Notes: a model not told the origin generated them from the sequence alone. Positions 29,508-38,653 are shown, counted from the stretch's first letter. The stretch: DNA of 63,345 nt from Pseudomonadota bacterium (GCA_023411035.1 JAEYPE010000152.1:1-63345); one strand, 5' to 3'. Numbers and translations: made by a program.

Positions 29508-30341
29508 TCAATTCAATCGCTTCTTGAGCTGCTGGATCAGCGTGGCGACCTGATGGCGGTGCCGTTCGCTGTCCGAAAGCTCCATGAAGGTTTCCAGCGC
29601 GCCGATGGCGCCGCCGATGTTCCCGCCATGGGCTTCCAGCAGGCCGGTTTCCCGCCACAGCGCCGCCTCGCCCGGAGCGAACAGCCGCATGGCCTCCAGC
29701 ACCCCCAGCGCGCGGGGCACGTCGTGGGCGGAGAGGTGGCGCAGCTTGATGTTGTTCTGAAGCCGCAGCAGCACCTCGCGGTTGGACACCGGCTGGTAAT
29801 GGCCGGGTTCCAGCTCCGCGGCGCTGCCGGCGGTGGCCTTCAGCAGGTCGCGCAGGTCCACGGCGGTGCGCACCTGCCCTTCGTTGAAGGGGTCGAGGAT
29901 GGCGCGGGCGCCGTCGGCGTCCATCCGCACCAGGAAATGGCCGGGGAAGTTCAGCCCCTGCATCGCCCAGCCCTGCGAGCGGGCGGCATGCAGGAACAGG
30001 ATGCCCAGAGCCACCGGCAGACCGCGGCGGCGGTCGATCACGCGCAGCAGGTTGGCGTTCTGAAGGTCGTCGTAGGTGTCGTGGTCGCCGGAATAGCCGT
30101 GCCGCTCCACGATGACCTCGCGCAGCCAGGCGATGCGGGCCTCCAGCCCGTCGGCCTCGGGCGAGACGCGCTCCGCCAGATCGTGGGCGATGTCGGCGAG
30201 GTGGCGGCGGTAGTCGGCCAGCACGGCACCCGGCACCTCCAGCGCGCCCAGCGCCAGGGCGGCTTCGGCCAGATCGATCTCCTCGTCCGGCTGCTGCCCC
30301 ACGCGGCGCAGGATCTCGCGGGCTTCGGCGCGGCTGGTCAC
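29508..30341 (-). CDS. SirB1-family protein (transglutaminase-like fold with TPR region)
   Basis: A 277-residue SirB1/YchA-type protein. The core segment RVIDRRRGLPVALGILFLHAARSQGW followed by NFPGHFLVRM is the transglutaminase-like domain, though the catalytic Cys of true transglutaminases is not obvious. The C-terminal 80 residues look like tetratricopeptide helices (ALGVLEAMRLFAPGEAALWRE). Function unknown. It sits 33 bp after yraN and 31 bp before gshB. Confidence 0.85.
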   Translation of the reverse strand: MTSRAEAREILRRVGQQPDEEIDLAEAALALGALEVPGAVLADYRRHLADIAHDLAERVSPEADGLEARIAWLREVIVERHGYSGDHDTYDDLQNANLLRVIDRRRGLPVALGILFLHAARSQGWAMQGLNFPGHFLVRMDADGARAILDPFNEGQVRTAVDLRDLLKATAGSAAELEPGHYQPVSNREVLLRLQNNIKLRHLSAHDVPRALGVLEAMRLFAPGEAALWRETGLLEAHGGNIGGAIGALETFMELSDSERHRHQVATLIQQLKKRLN

Positions 30342-30374
30342 GAGTGGCGTCCTTCCTCTGCTTCGGCCTTCGCG

Positions 30375-30743
30375 TCAGGCCCGCCACGCGTCCGGCACAT
30401 GGCGCGGCCAGGACCAAGGGGTAACGAGCATGACGTCGAAGCGCAAGACATAGCCCGCATACTGGGGATTGGCGCCCAGATAGACATGCGCGGCGCGCGC
30501 GAGGCGGCCCCGCTGGCGGGCGTTGAGCGCTTCGTTCGCGGTGTCCCAGTCGCTGCGGGCCTTCACCTCCACGACGGCCAGAGTGTCGCCCCGCCGGGCC
30601 ACGATGTCGATCTCTCCCATCGGGGTGCGCAGGCGGCTTTCCAGGATGCGGTAACCTTTCAGCCGCAGCGCCAGCCGGCAGAGCTGTTCGGCGTAACGGC
30701 CGAAATTCTCGGCCCGGCGGCGCAGCGCGTCCGGCGCGCTCAT
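30375..30743 (-). CDS. yraN: YraN family (UPF0102) nuclease-fold protein
   Basis: A 122-residue UPF0102 protein with the restriction-endonuclease-like core GEIDIVARRGDTLAVVEVKAR, where Asp, Glu and Lys form the usual metal site. Members are thought to process DNA or Holliday junctions but evidence is thin. Its start overlaps the rsmI stop by four bases, as in many Proteobacteria where rsmI and yraN are paired. Confidence 0.9.
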   Translation of the reverse strand: MSAPDALRRRAENFGRYAEQLCRLALRLKGYRILESRLRTPMGEIDIVARRGDTLAVVEVKARSDWDTANEALNARQRGRLARAAHVYLGANPQYAGYVLRFDVMLVTPWSWPRHVPDAWRA

Positions 30744-31681
30744 GATTTCTCCTCCCGTGACAATTCCAGCGCGCGGGCGTAGACGGCGCGCTTGTTCTGG
30801 CCCGTGCGGGCGGCCACGTCGGCGGCGGCGTCGCGCACCGACAGACGGGTCAGCGCCTCGCGCAGCAGGGCGTCGACGTCGGCCTCGGACGGGGTCGCCT
30901 CCTCGCCGGGCGGGCCGATGACCAGCACGACCTCGCCCTTCGGCGGTCCGGCGGCGGCGTAATGGGCGGCGAGGTCCGACAGGGTGCCGCGCCGCACCTC
31001 CTCGTACAGCTTGGTCAGTTCCCGCGCCACCGCGGCCTCCCGCGCGCCGAAGATGTCGGCGAGGTCGGCCAGCGACTCGGGCAGGCGCTGCGGCGACTCG
31101 AAGAAGACCAGCGTGGCGGGAACGCCCTTCAGTTCCCCGGCGGCGGCCCGCCGGGCGCTGCTTCTGTTCGGCAGGAAGCCGGCGAACAGGAAGCGGTCGG
31201 TCGGCAGGCCGGACAGCACCAGCGCCGCCAGCGGGGCGGAGGCACCGGGCAGGGTGGTGACCTTCACTCCCTCCGCCACGCACTCGCGCACCAGCTTGTA
31301 GCCGGGGTCGGACACCAGCGGCGTGCCGGCATCGGTGACCAGCGCGATGGCCTCCCCCGCTTTCATGCGGCCGATCAGGACCGGACGCATCTTCGCCGCG
31401 TTGTGTTCATGATAGGAGACGAAGGGCGTGTGGATGCCATGGATGCCCATCAGCTTCGCCGTCACCCGCGTGTCCTCGCAGGCGATGGCGTCGGCGCGGC
31501 GCAGCGTGTCCAGCGCGCGCAGCGTGATGTCGGCGGCGTTGCCGATGGGGGTGGCGACCACATAAAGGCCGGCGCCGAGTTTACTTGCGGCCTTCGGCTC
31601 GCTACCTTCAGCGTCACCAGAGACGCCGGGCCCGGAAACGGGTCCAGGCGCCGGACCGGATGTGGAGATCGTTGGTGGCAC
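30740..31681 (-). CDS. rsmI: 16S rRNA (cytidine-1402 2'-O)-methyltransferase RsmI
   Basis: A 313-residue tetrapyrrole-methylase-fold enzyme. It starts its conserved part at GLYVVATPIGNAADITLRAL, continues with AIACEDTRVT and ALVTDAGTPLVSDPGY, and ends with a helical C-terminal domain. It methylates C1402 in the ribosomal P site with SAM. No ATG, GTG or TTG lies between residue 43 of the long frame and the conserved block, so the GTG at 31681 with GAAAGGTG upstream is the best start. That places its 5' end inside the divergent lipoprotein gene. Confidence 0.92.
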   Translation of the reverse strand: MPPTISTSGPAPGPVSGPGVSGDAEGSEPKAASKLGAGLYVVATPIGNAADITLRALDTLRRADAIACEDTRVTAKLMGIHGIHTPFVSYHEHNAAKMRPVLIGRMKAGEAIALVTDAGTPLVSDPGYKLVRECVAEGVKVTTLPGASAPLAALVLSGLPTDRFLFAGFLPNRSSARRAAAGELKGVPATLVFFESPQRLPESLADLADIFGAREAAVARELTKLYEEVRRGTLSDLAAHYAAAGPPKGEVVLVIGPPGEEATPSEADVDALLREALTRLSVRDAAADVAARTGQNKRAVYARALELSREEKS

Positions 31682-32865
31682 GCTTGACGACACCTTTCTC
31701 GCGCGCTTGGGGGCGGCAGGCTGCCGCCGCCCTGTTGGTCGTTGGCACGCTTTCGGCCTGCTCGAATGTAAAGGCCCCACCGCCGGCGACTCAAGCGCCG
31801 CAAGCACCGGTCAGCTCCGTTCCGGTGGCGCCGCAGACCATGAAGGTGGCGATCCTGCTTCCGCTGTCCGGGTCCAGCGCCGCCATCGGGCAGGCCATGC
31901 TGGAGTCGGCGCAGATGGCGCTGTTCGATCTGGCCGGCGACCGGTTCGAGCTGCTGCCCCGCGACACCAAGGGCACCCCCTCCGGGGCCGCCGACGCGGC
32001 GCAGCAGGCCATTGCGGAGGGCGCCAGCCTGATCCTCGGCCCGCTGTTCGCCGCCGAGGTGGCGGCGGTGAGGCCCGTCGCCCAAACCGCGGGCGTGGAC
32101 GTGCTGGCCTTCACCAACGACTGGACCCAGGCCGGCAACGGCACCTATGTGCTGGGCTTCGTCCCCGCCGATCAGGTCAACCGCGTGATCGGCTTCGCCC
32201 GGTCGCGCGGTGCGACGCGCTTCGTCGCGCTGGCCCCGCGCAGCGCCTATGGCGATGCCGTGGTCAACGCCATGCAGGCCGCCTCGCGCCAGTTCGGCGG
32301 GCAGGTGGCGCAGGTCGAACGCTATGACCCGGCGGTGACCGACCTCGCCCAGCCGGCCCGGCAGGTGACCCAGGCCGGCGTGCAGCCGCAGGCGGTCATG
32401 CTGGCCGAAGGCGGGCCGCGCGCCCAGGGGCTGGCCGCGGCGCTGGCCGCCAACGGCCTGAACACCCAGCAGGTGAAGCTGCTCGGCACCGGCCTGTGGG
32501 ACGAACCCGGCCTGGGCCAGGAACCCGCCCTGGCCGGCGCCTGGTTCGCCGCCCCGGCGCCGCAGGCCCGCGCCGACTTCGAGGCGCGGTTCGAGAAGAC
32601 CTATGGGCGCAAGCCGCCGCGCATCGCCACGCTGTCCTACGACGCCACGGCCATCGCCGCGGTGCTGGCGAAGATGCCCGGCCCGTCGGGCCGCTTCGAC
32701 CGTGCGGCGCTGAACAACCCCAACGGCTTCGAAGGCATCGACGGCCTGTTCCGCCTGCGCGCCGATGGTGTGGTGGAACGCGGTCTGGCCGTGCTGGAGG
32801 TCACCCCCACCGGTTCCCGCGTGCTCGACCCCGCCCCGTCCAGCTTCGAACTGCTGGGGCAGTGA
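31660..32865 (+). CDS. Penicillin-binding protein activator, LpoA/LppC-type lipoprotein
   Basis: A 401-residue lipoprotein: signal peptide with a lipobox (LVVGTLSAC, lipidated Cys near residue 34), a Pro/Ala spacer, then a periplasmic-binding-protein fold starting VAILLPLSGSSAAIGQAMLESAQMAL and typical of the LppC C-terminal domain. LpoA activates PBP1A in E. coli; the N-terminal TPR part of LpoA is absent here, as in other Alphaproteobacteria. It is divergent from and overlaps rsmI by 22 bp, matching the E. coli yraL/yraM pair. The same fold is used by Leu/Ile/Val binding proteins, an alternative I consider less likely. Confidence 0.86.
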   Translation: MWRSLVARLTTPFSRAWGRQAAAALLVVGTLSACSNVKAPPPATQAPQAPVSSVPVAPQTMKVAILLPLSGSSAAIGQAMLESAQMALFDLAGDRFELLPRDTKGTPSGAADAAQQAIAEGASLILGPLFAAEVAAVRPVAQTAGVDVLAFTNDWTQAGNGTYVLGFVPADQVNRVIGFARSRGATRFVALAPRSAYGDAVVNAMQAASRQFGGQVAQVERYDPAVTDLAQPARQVTQAGVQPQAVMLAEGGPRAQGLAAALAANGLNTQQVKLLGTGLWDEPGLGQEPALAGAWFAAPAPQARADFEARFEKTYGRKPPRIATLSYDATAIAAVLAKMPGPSGRFDRAALNNPNGFEGIDGLFRLRADGVVERGLAVLEVTPTGSRVLDPAPSSFELLGQ

Positions 32866-32896
32866 TCGCAGGGCGCTGAATCAGGAAAAATCCGCA

Positions 32897-32934
32897 ACCA
32901 CAAAGGCACGAAGGACACATCGCGCCTTTGTGGT
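32897..32934. repeat. Dispersed inverted repeat ACCACAAAGGC...GCCTTTGTGGT
   Basis: Eleven-base perfect arms (32897-32907 and 32924-32934) form a hairpin between the lipoprotein gene and the convergent phasin gene. A related but larger element with ACCACA-AGACACG arms lies at 62241-62312, also between convergent genes. Confidence 0.8.
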
Positions 32935-32945
32935 GAATCCCGATC

Positions 32946-33461
32946 CTATCCGTGCTGCTTCGCCAGACGGCGGGCGTTGGCGCGGACGGTGCGGTAGGCG
33001 GGGGTCATCCCCGCATGGGTCAGGGCCGTGGCCGATTCCACCATGTAGAGCGCGGCGTGGATGCCGGCCTCCATCGACTCGGTGATGGCGTGGCGCTGCA
33101 ACTCGATGAGATCGGCGGGGGTGCGGCACTGGCCGAGACCGCCGACGACCAGCATGGCGGCCTGAAGCTGGCCTTGCACCAGGGTCATCCAGGCCTGTTG
33201 CATTTCGCCGATGCCCTTGGCGACGGCGTGGGTGGCCTCCACCATCGCCTCCACCTTCTCGGAGCCCATGCGGACGAACTCCGGGTTGGCGAGGTCGATG
33301 GGGTTGTTCAGGGCCGCCGCCATCATGGCGGTGCGGTAGCCGATGGTCTGCGCCGCCGCGACCCCCATCTCGCCGGTCTTGACGCCGGTCCGGGTCAGAT
33401 CGTCCGCCACCGCCAGGAAGCGTTGCGTCGGTTCGCCGTTGCCGGCATTGCGTCTCGCCAT
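32946..33461 (-). CDS. Phasin family protein
   Basis: A 171-residue, mostly helical protein matching the phasin domain (AAAQTIGYRTAMMAAALNNP, MVEATHAVAKGIGEMQQAWM). Phasins coat polyhydroxyalkanoate granules, which Azospirillum accumulates. The start MARRNAG at 33461 has GGTGAGG; the frame extends a further 13 codons. It has no PHA gene beside it and is transcribed alone. Confidence 0.85.
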   Translation of the reverse strand: MARRNAGNGEPTQRFLAVADDLTRTGVKTGEMGVAAAQTIGYRTAMMAAALNNPIDLANPEFVRMGSEKVEAMVEATHAVAKGIGEMQQAWMTLVQGQLQAAMLVVGGLGQCRTPADLIELQRHAITESMEAGIHAALYMVESATALTHAGMTPAYRTVRANARRLAKQHG

Positions 33462-33536
33462 TCGCTGCACCTCACCAAAAAACCGTGACCCGGACACCAA
33501 CGCTGCACTGCAGCATTTTGTTCCGGGTCCGAGTCT

Positions 33537-34745
33537 TTACAGGGAAGCGAGCGCCCGGTCGAGATCTTCAACGATGTCCTGGGCGTCCTCTAGACCAATG
33601 GACAGGCGGAGCAGGTTCGGCGTGATGTTCGCCGCCGCCTTTTCCTCCGGCGTCAGCTTGGCATGGGTGGTGGTGTCGGGATGGGTGATGAGGCTCTTCG
33701 AGTCGCCCAGATTGTTGGAGATCATCACCATGCGCAGCCCGTTCAGGGCGCGGAACGCCTCGTCCTTGCCGCCCTTCACGAAGATGGACAGCATGGTGCC
33801 GCCGCCGGTCATCTGGCTGCGGGCGAGATCGTGCTGCGGATGGCTGGCCAGGCCCGGATAGAGCACCCGCTCCACCTTCGCATGGCCTTCCAGGAACTCC
33901 GCCACCGTCAGGGCCGAGGCGCTCTGGGCCGACACGCGCAGTTCCAGCGTCTCCAGCCCCTTCAGAAGCAGCCAGGCGTTGAAGGGCGAAATGGTCGGGC
34001 CGGTGTGGCGCAGGTAGGGGTGGATCACGTCCGCCCCGTACTGCTTGTCGTTGGTCAGGATGATGCCGCCCAGACAGCGGCCCTGGCCGTCGATGTGCTT
34101 GGTGGCCGAATAGACCACGACGTCGGCGCCCATCTCGAACGGGCGCTGAAGAACCGGCGTGGCGAAGGCGTTGTCCACCACCACCTTGGCCCCGGCCTTG
34201 TGCGCCAGTTCGCTGACGGCGCGCAGGTCCACGACCTCCAGCCCCGGATTGCTGGGCGTCTCCAGGAAGACGAGCTTGGTCGGCTGGGACAGCGCCTCTT
34301 CCCACTGGGACAGGTCGGTGCCGTCCACGAAGACCGCCTCCACGCCGAAGCGGGCCGACAGTTCCTTGATCACCCAGTAGCAGGAAACGAACAGCGAGCG
34401 CGGCGCCACGATGCGGTCGCCGGTGCGCAGGTTCGACCACAGGGCGCCGTGAACCGCGGCCATGCCGCTGGTGGTGGCGTAGGCCCAGGCGGCACCCTCA
34501 TACTCGCACAGCCGGTCCTCGAACATGGCCGTGGTCGGGTTGCGGAAGCGCGAATAGACGTGCCGGGCGCCGTCGTTGGCGAAGGCGTGCTCCGCCTCCT
34601 CCGCCGAGCCGTAGACGAATCCGGAGGTCTGATAGAGCGCCTCGCAGGTCTCGTCGAAGGACGAGCGGCGGACGCCGCCATGGACCAGACGGGAGCGCGG
34701 GCGAAGCCCCGCGACGTTCGGGTTGCGATGATCGGTGCGCGCCAT
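33537..34745 (-). CDS. metZ: O-succinylhomoserine sulfhydrylase MetZ
   Basis: A 402-residue Cys/Met metabolism PLP enzyme. The internal aldimine Lys is in VVYSATKHIDGQGR, and FASNGxG-type contacts appear as ATTSGMAAVHGAL; SRFRNPTTAMFEDRLCEYEG is typical of O-succinylhomoserine sulfhydrylases. It makes homocysteine from O-succinylhomoserine and sulphide. Its leader carries a SAM-II riboswitch and a terminator (34790-34891), so expression should fall when SAM is high. The start at 34745 has GGAGA upstream. Confidence 0.95.
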   Translation of the reverse strand: MARTDHRNPNVAGLRPRSRLVHGGVRRSSFDETCEALYQTSGFVYGSAEEAEHAFANDGARHVYSRFRNPTTAMFEDRLCEYEGAAWAYATTSGMAAVHGALWSNLRTGDRIVAPRSLFVSCYWVIKELSARFGVEAVFVDGTDLSQWEEALSQPTKLVFLETPSNPGLEVVDLRAVSELAHKAGAKVVVDNAFATPVLQRPFEMGADVVVYSATKHIDGQGRCLGGIILTNDKQYGADVIHPYLRHTGPTISPFNAWLLLKGLETLELRVSAQSASALTVAEFLEGHAKVERVLYPGLASHPQHDLARSQMTGGGTMLSIFVKGGKDEAFRALNGLRMVMISNNLGDSKSLITHPDTTTHAKLTPEEKAAANITPNLLRLSIGLEDAQDIVEDLDRALASL

Positions 34746-34789
34746 GCCGCTTTGTCTCCTCTGTCGCCGGCGGGGCAGACCGGCCAAAC

Positions 34790-34820
34790 AAAAAACGCCC
34801 CGACCGATCGGGTCGAGGCG
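34790..34820 (-). terminator. Rho-independent terminator in the metZ leader
   Basis: On the minus strand CGCCTCGACC and GGTCGGGGCG pair (34811-34820 with 34796-34805, one U-G pair) and run into T6. It lies between the SAM-II aptamer and the metZ start, so it can serve as the off-switch. Confidence 0.85.
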
Positions 34821-34835
34821 CGGACGCGGCTCGGA

Positions 34836-34891
34836 CCTTTTTAGCGGATTGTTTTACGTGGCCCGCAAGCCGGTCGACCAAATCACCACGT
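34836..34891 (-). promoter_or_regulatory. SAM-II riboswitch upstream of metZ
   Basis: Reading the minus strand, P1 pairs ACGTGG with CCACGT (34886-34891 with 34856-34861), enclosing GATTTGG and the CCGGCTTGC segment, followed by the A-rich linker and GCTAAAAAGG that forms the SAM-II pseudoknot. These are the conserved blocks of the alphaproteobacterial SAM-II aptamer, which normally precedes metA, metX or metZ. Confidence 0.92.
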
Positions 34892-35027
34892 CTTTTTGCT
34901 TTTAGGACCGGCGCGCCATGCCGTCAAGCGACAAGCTGACCGCGACGAGAAGGCGCCGCCCTGCGTCAACATCGCGCAGGAACCCGCGCACAGGCCCGCT
35001 TGCCCACCGGAGGCCCGGCACCGGATC

Positions 35028-35540
35028 ATGACCGGCAGGAGACAGGAGGGGGTGCGGGCCGTGCAGTATCGCAAGGAGCAGGAACGGCACTTCGCCCGTC
35101 TGGTGCTGACCGGGCGTTTCACCGGCCAGGACGCCGACCCCGTGCGGCAGGCCATCGCCGACGTGAGGAGCGGGCCGGAGCGCCGCTACCTCCTCGACCT
35201 GACGGAATTGGAGTTCATCGACAGCGCCGGCATCGGCCTGATGCTGGTCATGAACGGCGAGGCCGCTTCGGCGGGCAAGGTGCTGTCATTGCTCTGCGTG
35301 GCCGGGCAGGTGCGCAAGGTGGTGGACCTGACCCGCATCGCCATGATCATCCCGGTGCACGAGACGGTGGACGACTACATCGCCGCCCGCGTGCCCGAAG
35401 CCCTGCTGGCCGCTACCAACCCCTGCGCGCCGGGCGAAGACCCCATGGCCGTTGCCGCCCGCGCGCTGCACGCCGCCCCCGTTCTTCCGCCCGCAATGCT
35501 GCTGCCGGGCGTTCCGGGCCGGAACGGCGCTTCCGGGTAG
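35028..35540 (+). CDS. STAS-domain protein (anti-anti-sigma factor type)
   Basis: A STAS domain of about 100 residues begins at YRKEQERHFARLVLTGRF; the phosphorylatable Ser is in LEFIDSAGIGLMLVM, as in SpoIIAA/RsbV-type antagonists. A Pro/Ala-rich tail of about 50 residues follows. No anti-sigma kinase or phosphatase gene is adjacent, so its partner is encoded elsewhere. The start is uncertain: ATG 35028 has little ribosome signal, while GTG 35061 has AGGAGG 11 bp upstream and would give 159 residues. Confidence 0.85.
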   Translation: MTGRRQEGVRAVQYRKEQERHFARLVLTGRFTGQDADPVRQAIADVRSGPERRYLLDLTELEFIDSAGIGLMLVMNGEAASAGKVLSLLCVAGQVRKVVDLTRIAMIIPVHETVDDYIAARVPEALLAATNPCAPGEDPMAVAARALHAAPVLPPAMLLPGVPGRNGASG

Positions 35541-35616
35541 GCGGCTCGCAGCGCGGATGTCCGCTTCCCATCTGACGGATCGGACAGATCCCGTTCCGCG
35601 TTGGGGGAGGCACAGA

Positions 35617-35805
35617 ATGGTTCATCTGCACAAATCGCTGGAATCCGAGGCGTCCAAGGCCGCCGCGCGGGAAGGCCGCTCGCTCGACCAGTTCGTGAAC
35701 GAGGCGGTGGAGGAGAAGCTGCGTCACGCGCAACGCCACGTCATCCCCATCCGCGACCGCGGCGCCCCGGCGGACGAGGATGCGATGGAAAGGGCGCGGT
35801 CCTGA
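35617..35805 (+). CDS. Small ribbon-helix-helix (HicB/Arc-like) protein
   Basis: A 62-residue protein, MVHLHKSLESEASKAAAREG then RSLDQFVNEAVEEKL, fits the ribbon-helix-helix DNA-binding pattern seen in HicB-type antitoxins. The rest is an Arg/Asp-rich tail. GGGGGAGG lies upstream. No toxin partner gene accompanies it, so it may be an orphan regulator. The family call is by pattern. Confidence 0.7.
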   Translation: MVHLHKSLESEASKAAAREGRSLDQFVNEAVEEKLRHAQRHVIPIRDRGAPADEDAMERARS

Positions 35806-35832
35806 CCGGCGGCAGCATTGCGGAGGCTGCGG

Positions 35833-38514
35833 TTAGCGCAACATTCCGCGCAGCCTGTACAACTCTTCCAGCGCCTGCCGCGGTGTCAGGCTGTCCGGGT
35901 CTATGGACTTCAGCGCCTCCTCCACCGGCGAGGGCTGCGGCGGAGCGGCGGGCGCCGCCGCAGTCGGGGCCGGGCGCTTCAGCGCCGCGCTGAACAGCGG
36001 CAGATCCTCGGCCAGCCGGTGGATGGCGGCGTTCTGTTCCCCGGATTCCAGGATGGTCAGCACCTCCTCCGCGCGGCCCACCACGGCGCCGGGCAGTCCC
36101 GCCAGCTTCGCCACATGGATGCCGTAGCTGCGGTCCGCCGCCCCCGCCGTCACCTCGTGCAGGAACACCACGTCACCCTGCCATTCCTTGATGCGCATGG
36201 TGTGGCAGGACAGGCCGGGCAGCTTTCCGGCCAGCATGGTCAGCTCGTGGTAATGGGTGGCGAACAGCGCGCGGCAACGGTTGACGTCGTGCAGATGCTC
36301 CACGCAGGCCCAGGCGATGGACAGGCCGTCGAAGGTCGCCGTGCCGCGTCCGATCTCGTCCAGGATGACCAGCGCGCGGTCGCCGGACTGGTTCAGGATG
36401 GCCGCTGTCTCCACCATCTCCACCATGAAGGTGGAGCGTCCGCGCGCCAGATCGTCGGCGGCGCCGACACGGCTGTAGAGCCGGTCCACCACCCCGATGT
36501 GGGCGCTGTCCGCCGGCACGAAGCTGCCCATCTGGGCCAGCACGGCGATCAGCGCGTTCTGGCGCAGAAAGGTCGATTTACCGGCCATGTTCGGGCCGGT
36601 CAGCAGCCACAGACGGTTGTCCGGGGCGAGGTCGCAGTCGTTGGCGACGAAGGGGCCGGCGTTGCCGGCGTCCAGCACCGCCTCCACCACCGGGTGCCGC
36701 CCGCCCCGGATGGAGAAGGCGAGGCTGCCGTCCACCACGGGCCGGCTGTAGCGCCGTTCCGCCGCCAGTTCGGCCAGGGAGGTCGCCACGTCCAGCGCGG
36801 CCAGCGCGTGCGCCGCCTGGGCGATGGTCTCGGCGCGGCTGGTCACCTCCTCCACGAGGTCGGCGAACAGCCCCAGTTCCACGGCCAGCGCCTTGTCGGC
36901 TGCCTCGGAGATGCGGCGCTCCAGGTCCGACAGCTCCACCGTGCCGAAGCGCACGGCGTTCGCCATGGTCTGGCGGTGCATGAAGACCTCGCGCCCCTTT
37001 TCGGACATCAGCTTGTCCGCGTGGGCGGCGGTCACCTCGATGTGATAGCCCAGCACGTTGTTGTGCTTGACCTTCAGCGACGGCACCCCGGCGATCCCGG
37101 CGTATTTGGTCTGAAGCCCGGCGATCAGCCGCCGGCTCTCGTCGCGGAGCGTCACCAGCTCGTCGAGCGCGTAGGAATAGTCCCGCGCGATGAAGCCGCC
37201 GTCGCGGGCCAGAAGCGGCAGTTCCGGCGCCAGCGCCTGGGTCAACTGATCGACCAGTTCGCTGTGCTCGCCCAGCCCCTTCGCCACGGCGCCCAGCCCA
37301 TCGGGCAGCGGACCGCGGGGGTTGCCGTTCAGCAGCAGGCGGATGGCCGACGCCTGGGCCAGCCCGTCGCGCACGGCGGCGAGGTCGCGCGGCCCGCCGC
37401 GGCCCAGCGTCAGACGGGACAGGGCGCGTTCCAGGTCCGGACAGCGGCGCAGCGCCTCGCGCAGGTCGCCGCGCAGCCGCTCCTCGTTCAGCACGAACTC
37501 CACCATGTCCAGCCGCCTGGCGATGGCCACGGGGTTGGTCAGCGGCGCCGAAAGCTGGGCGGCCAGCAGCCGCGCCCCCGCCCCGGTCACCGTGCGGTCG
37601 ATGGTGGCGAGCAGGCTCCCCCGCCGCTCCCCCGTCAGGGTGCGGGTCAGCTCCAGGTTGCGGCGGGTCGCGGCGTCGATCTCCATGACGGCGCCGGGGC
37701 CAAGCCGGCGCGGCGGCGACAGGCGCGGCACGCGGCCCTTCTGGGTCAGCTCCACATAGGCGACCAGCGCGCCCGCCGCCGCCACCTCGGCCCTGCTGAA
37801 CTGGCCGTAGGCGTCCAGCGTGCCGACGCCGTAGAGGGCGAGCAGGCGCTGCCGCCCGTTCTCGCTGTCGAAGCGCGGGGTCGGCTGCACGGTCAGGCGC
37901 GGCTTCCATTCCCCCCACAGCTCGAACAGGTCGGGGCTCTGGCAGAGCTTCTCGGAAACCAGCACCTCCTGGGGGTCGAGGCGGCCCAGCGCGGCGCCCA
38001 GCCCGGCGCGCTCCACCGGCTGCACGACCAGCTCGCCCGTGGACAGTTCCAGCCAGGCCAGCCCCAGCCCGCCCGCCGCCTCCGCCACCGCGGCCAGCCA
38101 GTTGGAGGCGCGGGAATCGAGCAGGCTGTCCTCGGTCAGCGTGCCGGGGGTGACGATGCGGATGACGCCGCGCTTCACCACCGATTTGCTGCCGCGCTTC
38201 TTCGCCTCCGCCGGGTCCTCCATCTGCTCGCAGATGGCGACGCGGAAGCCCTGGCGGATCAGGCGCTGAAGGTAGGACTCATGGCTGTGGACCGGCACGC
38301 CGCACATGGGGATGTCCTCCCCCAGATGCTGGCCGCGCTTGGTCAGCGCGATGTCCAGCGCGCGGGCGGCGTTCACCGCGTCCTCGAAGAACATCTCGTA
38401 GAAGTCGCCCATCCGGTAGAACAGCAGGCAGTCGGGATGGGCCTGCTTGATCTCCAGATACTGCGCCATCATCGGGGTGGCATCGGGCGGGATGGTGGCG
38501 GGGGCGTCTGACAC
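35833..38514 (-). CDS. mutS: DNA mismatch repair protein MutS
   Basis: Full length at 893 residues. The mismatch-reading motif FYRMGDFYEMFFEDA is at residues 32-46, connector, lever and clamp domains follow, and the ATPase has Walker A TGPNMAGKSTFLRQ near 645 and the D-E pair in LVILDEIGRGTATFDG. MutS recognises mismatches and recruits MutL. Transcribed alone; the C-terminal Ala/Pro-rich stretch precedes the tetramerisation tail. Confidence 0.98.
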   Translation of the reverse strand: MSDAPATIPPDATPMMAQYLEIKQAHPDCLLFYRMGDFYEMFFEDAVNAARALDIALTKRGQHLGEDIPMCGVPVHSHESYLQRLIRQGFRVAICEQMEDPAEAKKRGSKSVVKRGVIRIVTPGTLTEDSLLDSRASNWLAAVAEAAGGLGLAWLELSTGELVVQPVERAGLGAALGRLDPQEVLVSEKLCQSPDLFELWGEWKPRLTVQPTPRFDSENGRQRLLALYGVGTLDAYGQFSRAEVAAAGALVAYVELTQKGRVPRLSPPRRLGPGAVMEIDAATRRNLELTRTLTGERRGSLLATIDRTVTGAGARLLAAQLSAPLTNPVAIARRLDMVEFVLNEERLRGDLREALRRCPDLERALSRLTLGRGGPRDLAAVRDGLAQASAIRLLLNGNPRGPLPDGLGAVAKGLGEHSELVDQLTQALAPELPLLARDGGFIARDYSYALDELVTLRDESRRLIAGLQTKYAGIAGVPSLKVKHNNVLGYHIEVTAAHADKLMSEKGREVFMHRQTMANAVRFGTVELSDLERRISEAADKALAVELGLFADLVEEVTSRAETIAQAAHALAALDVATSLAELAAERRYSRPVVDGSLAFSIRGGRHPVVEAVLDAGNAGPFVANDCDLAPDNRLWLLTGPNMAGKSTFLRQNALIAVLAQMGSFVPADSAHIGVVDRLYSRVGAADDLARGRSTFMVEMVETAAILNQSGDRALVILDEIGRGTATFDGLSIAWACVEHLHDVNRCRALFATHYHELTMLAGKLPGLSCHTMRIKEWQGDVVFLHEVTAGAADRSYGIHVAKLAGLPGAVVGRAEEVLTILESGEQNAAIHRLAEDLPLFSAALKRPAPTAAAPAAPPQPSPVEEALKSIDPDSLTPRQALEELYRLRGMLR

Positions 38515-38653
38515 GGGTCTTCAACCGGTTGCGTTGTGGCGGACAAGATCGGGCGGGCACCCTAGCATGCCCGCTCTGGTGCCGCGACGACCGCTTCGTT
38601 AGACTGTCCGGTGCCCGTGGAACGGGCAAGCCGAAGCTGGGAAGGAAACCGCC

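Noticed and set aside
35818..38511. Long open frame of 897 codons opposite mutS
   Set aside because: Shadow of mutS with shadow-type composition and no domain.
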